From NCBI RefSeq assembly GCF_024362345.1, contig NZ_CP101505.1, forward strand, positions 1,198,001 to 1,262,000: a stretch of DNA of 64,000 nucleotides, written 5' to 3'. Both the position numbers and the translations under genes were made by a program. The notes beneath the pieces are model-generated. The model had not been told where the DNA came from. It worked only from the letters and a program-made list of their open reading frames with translations, and searched no databases. Of the stretch, positions 63,142 through 64,000 are shown piece after piece; positions within the stretch are counted from its first letter, which is position 1; the number at the start of each line of letters is the position of its first letter. Source of the stretch: Polaribacter dokdonensis. GTDB taxonomy: Bacteria > Bacteroidota > Bacteroidia > Flavobacteriales > Flavobacteriaceae.

Positions 63142-64000
63142 ATGAGATACCTAGTTTGTTTAGTTGTACTTCTTCTTTTTTCTTGTGAAAGTGAAATTCG
63201 AGAAAAAGAAGTGATTAGTGTAGCAGGAAAAAGTTTAAAGGCTATAAACCACACCTTTTATAATTATTTATATGAAAATCAGCCAGCTACAAGAACACAT
63301 ACTTCTAATTTGACCATAAGTGATGATAAAATTATGGCAATTAACAATACTGTGTTTCATTATTTTAATGAAGATCTTTCTAAAAACTACACCTACACTA
63401 CTAATTATAGTTATTCTTATAACTCTTTTGGATTATTAATTGATATTCAAACTGAAGGATTCTCTGATTTAAATCCAACAGTTAAAGTTGAAAATAGTTA
63501 TGATTTTAATTACAATGCCAATAACGAAATTACAGAGATAAATTATAGAAATAGCTTTGGTGATATACTTACAAAATACATTTTTACGTATTCAAATGAT
63601 GCTATAAATAAACGTGTTGAGTTTTACGATAGTTTTGGCTTGGTATATTACAATGAAATTGAGCTTTTAAAAGATAATAATGGTAAAATTTACAAGCAAT
63701 CATCTAAGGGTCCAGTATTGTCTACAACTAATATAAATGCGCTCTCAGAAGTATTACAAGAGGCAACTTTTGATACGAATAACAATTTAGAAACATTAGC
63801 TTTAAATGGCGAAGTTTATACAGAATTTGCTTATAGGAATACTGAAATACCAGATTTTTTAAAAAAAATAAAACTACCTTTTTTAGATGCTTTTCCTCAT
63901 CATATTTTAATGAGCGATTTCAGTCAAATTACAGCATACAATAACACTAATTTTATTCATGCAGAAATAGCTAAAAATGCATCATCAATTAATAAAGAAT
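63142..64000 (+). CDS. Hypothetical lipoprotein (5' part; runs off the right edge)
   Basis: I read the frame from ATG 63142 to the edge, 286 codons with no stop. The protein begins MRYLVCLVVLLLFSCESEIR, a lipoprotein signal peptide with lipobox LFSC and lipidation at Cys15. The mature part has many Tyr/Asn/Phe residues and regular strand-like segments with similar patterns (YNEIELLKDNNGKIY; YDFNYNANNEITEINY; FTYSNDAINKRVEFYDSFG). This resembles the Bacteroidota DUF-type lipoproteins with YD/RHS-like repeats. A distant RHS-like beta-structure is a guess. Function unknown. Confidence 0.8.
   Translation, partial: MRYLVCLVVLLLFSCESEIREKEVISVAGKSLKAINHTFYNYLYENQPATRTHTSNLTISDDKIMAINNTVFHYFNEDLSKNYTYTTNYSYSYNSFGLLIDIQTEGFSDLNPTVKVENSYDFNYNANNEITEINYRNSFGDILTKYIFTYSNDAINKRVEFYDSFGLVYYNEIELLKDNNGKIYKQSSKGPVLSTTNINALSEVLQEATFDTNNNLETLALNGEVYTEFAYRNTEIPDFLKKIKLPFLDAFPHHILMSDFSQITAYNNTNFIHAEIAKNASSINKE

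Overview
The window is a piece of an AT-rich chromosome from a marine-type Flavobacteriaceae (Bacteroidota; Polaribacter/Tenacibaculum-like; genus is an inference). The reasons are the RpoB/RpoC and EF-Tu sequence types, fused E1 alpha/beta 2-oxoacid dehydrogenase, DUF5683, DUF2851, DUF4834 and DUF4159 proteins, a type IX secretion sorting tail, several TTG/GTG starts, and promoters of the Bacteroidota form TTTG-N18-TAnnTTTG. Almost everything is core genome. I see no phage, insertion sequence, CRISPR array, toxin-antitoxin pair or defence island.

Region 1 (1-12,620, minus strand) is the classic translation/transcription block. A promoter at about 12,253-12,282 drives tRNA-Thr(TGT), Tyr, Gly, Thr(GGT), tuf, tRNA-Trp, secE, nusG, rplK, rplA, rplJ, rplL, rpoB and rpoC (rpoC runs off the left edge). 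Its spacers hold strong RNA hairpins: between tuf and tRNA-Trp, two in tandem between rplL and rpoB, and a perfect 13-bp inverted repeat between rpoB and rpoC. Upstream come hpf and xerC, then rpsU, which has a strong Shine-Dalgarno sequence in a phylum that rarely uses one, plus its own promoter and terminator.

Region 2 (13,814-20,180) holds a 427-bp spacer with a structured RNA-like element and a decayed copy of the acyl-CoA dehydrogenase 3' end. It is followed by minus-strand genes: an LCAD-type acyl-CoA dehydrogenase, a membrane-anchored helix-hairpin-helix protein, an alanine/glycine:cation symporter, an RmlD-like reductase, a K+ channel and a PspC-type protein.

Region 3 (20,246-43,519, mostly plus) holds uvrA, a LOG-family protein, a secreted T9SS endonuclease/phosphatase, an M1-like protein without its metal motif fused to an outer-membrane barrel, the fused E1 enzyme, a large secreted metzincin-like protease, a nitroreductase, an aminoacyl-histidine dipeptidase, and a tight parA-parB-DUF5683-dapB-lepB-wbqC run. 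A Crp/Fnr-type regulator, a 423-bp non-coding spacer and a DUF6122 membrane protein follow.

Region 4 (43,500-51,812, minus) is a surface-glycan operon: DUF4834, YfhO, methyltransferase, WecB epimerase, two glycosyltransferases and a flippase. Region 5 (51,850-64,000) holds an outer-membrane protein, a GNAT-like protein, rsmE, a DUF4159 protein, a bile-acid:Na+ symporter-family protein, a PlsC-type acyltransferase, a NagZ-beta-lactamase-like fusion, a DnaQ-like exonuclease, PPK2 and the start of a lipoprotein.

The most unusual signals are non-coding. Two copies of one structured element (13,954-14,030 and 57,699-57,773) share the loops ATTGAAG and GTAAAG while the bases of the flanking helices differ but still pair. 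They resemble what I remember of the Flavo-1 RNA family. Other items worth a look are the rpsU Shine-Dalgarno, the hairpins around rpoB, the acyl-CoA dehydrogenase remnant and the metal-site-less M1/barrel fusion. I did not find a convincing new multi-gene system.
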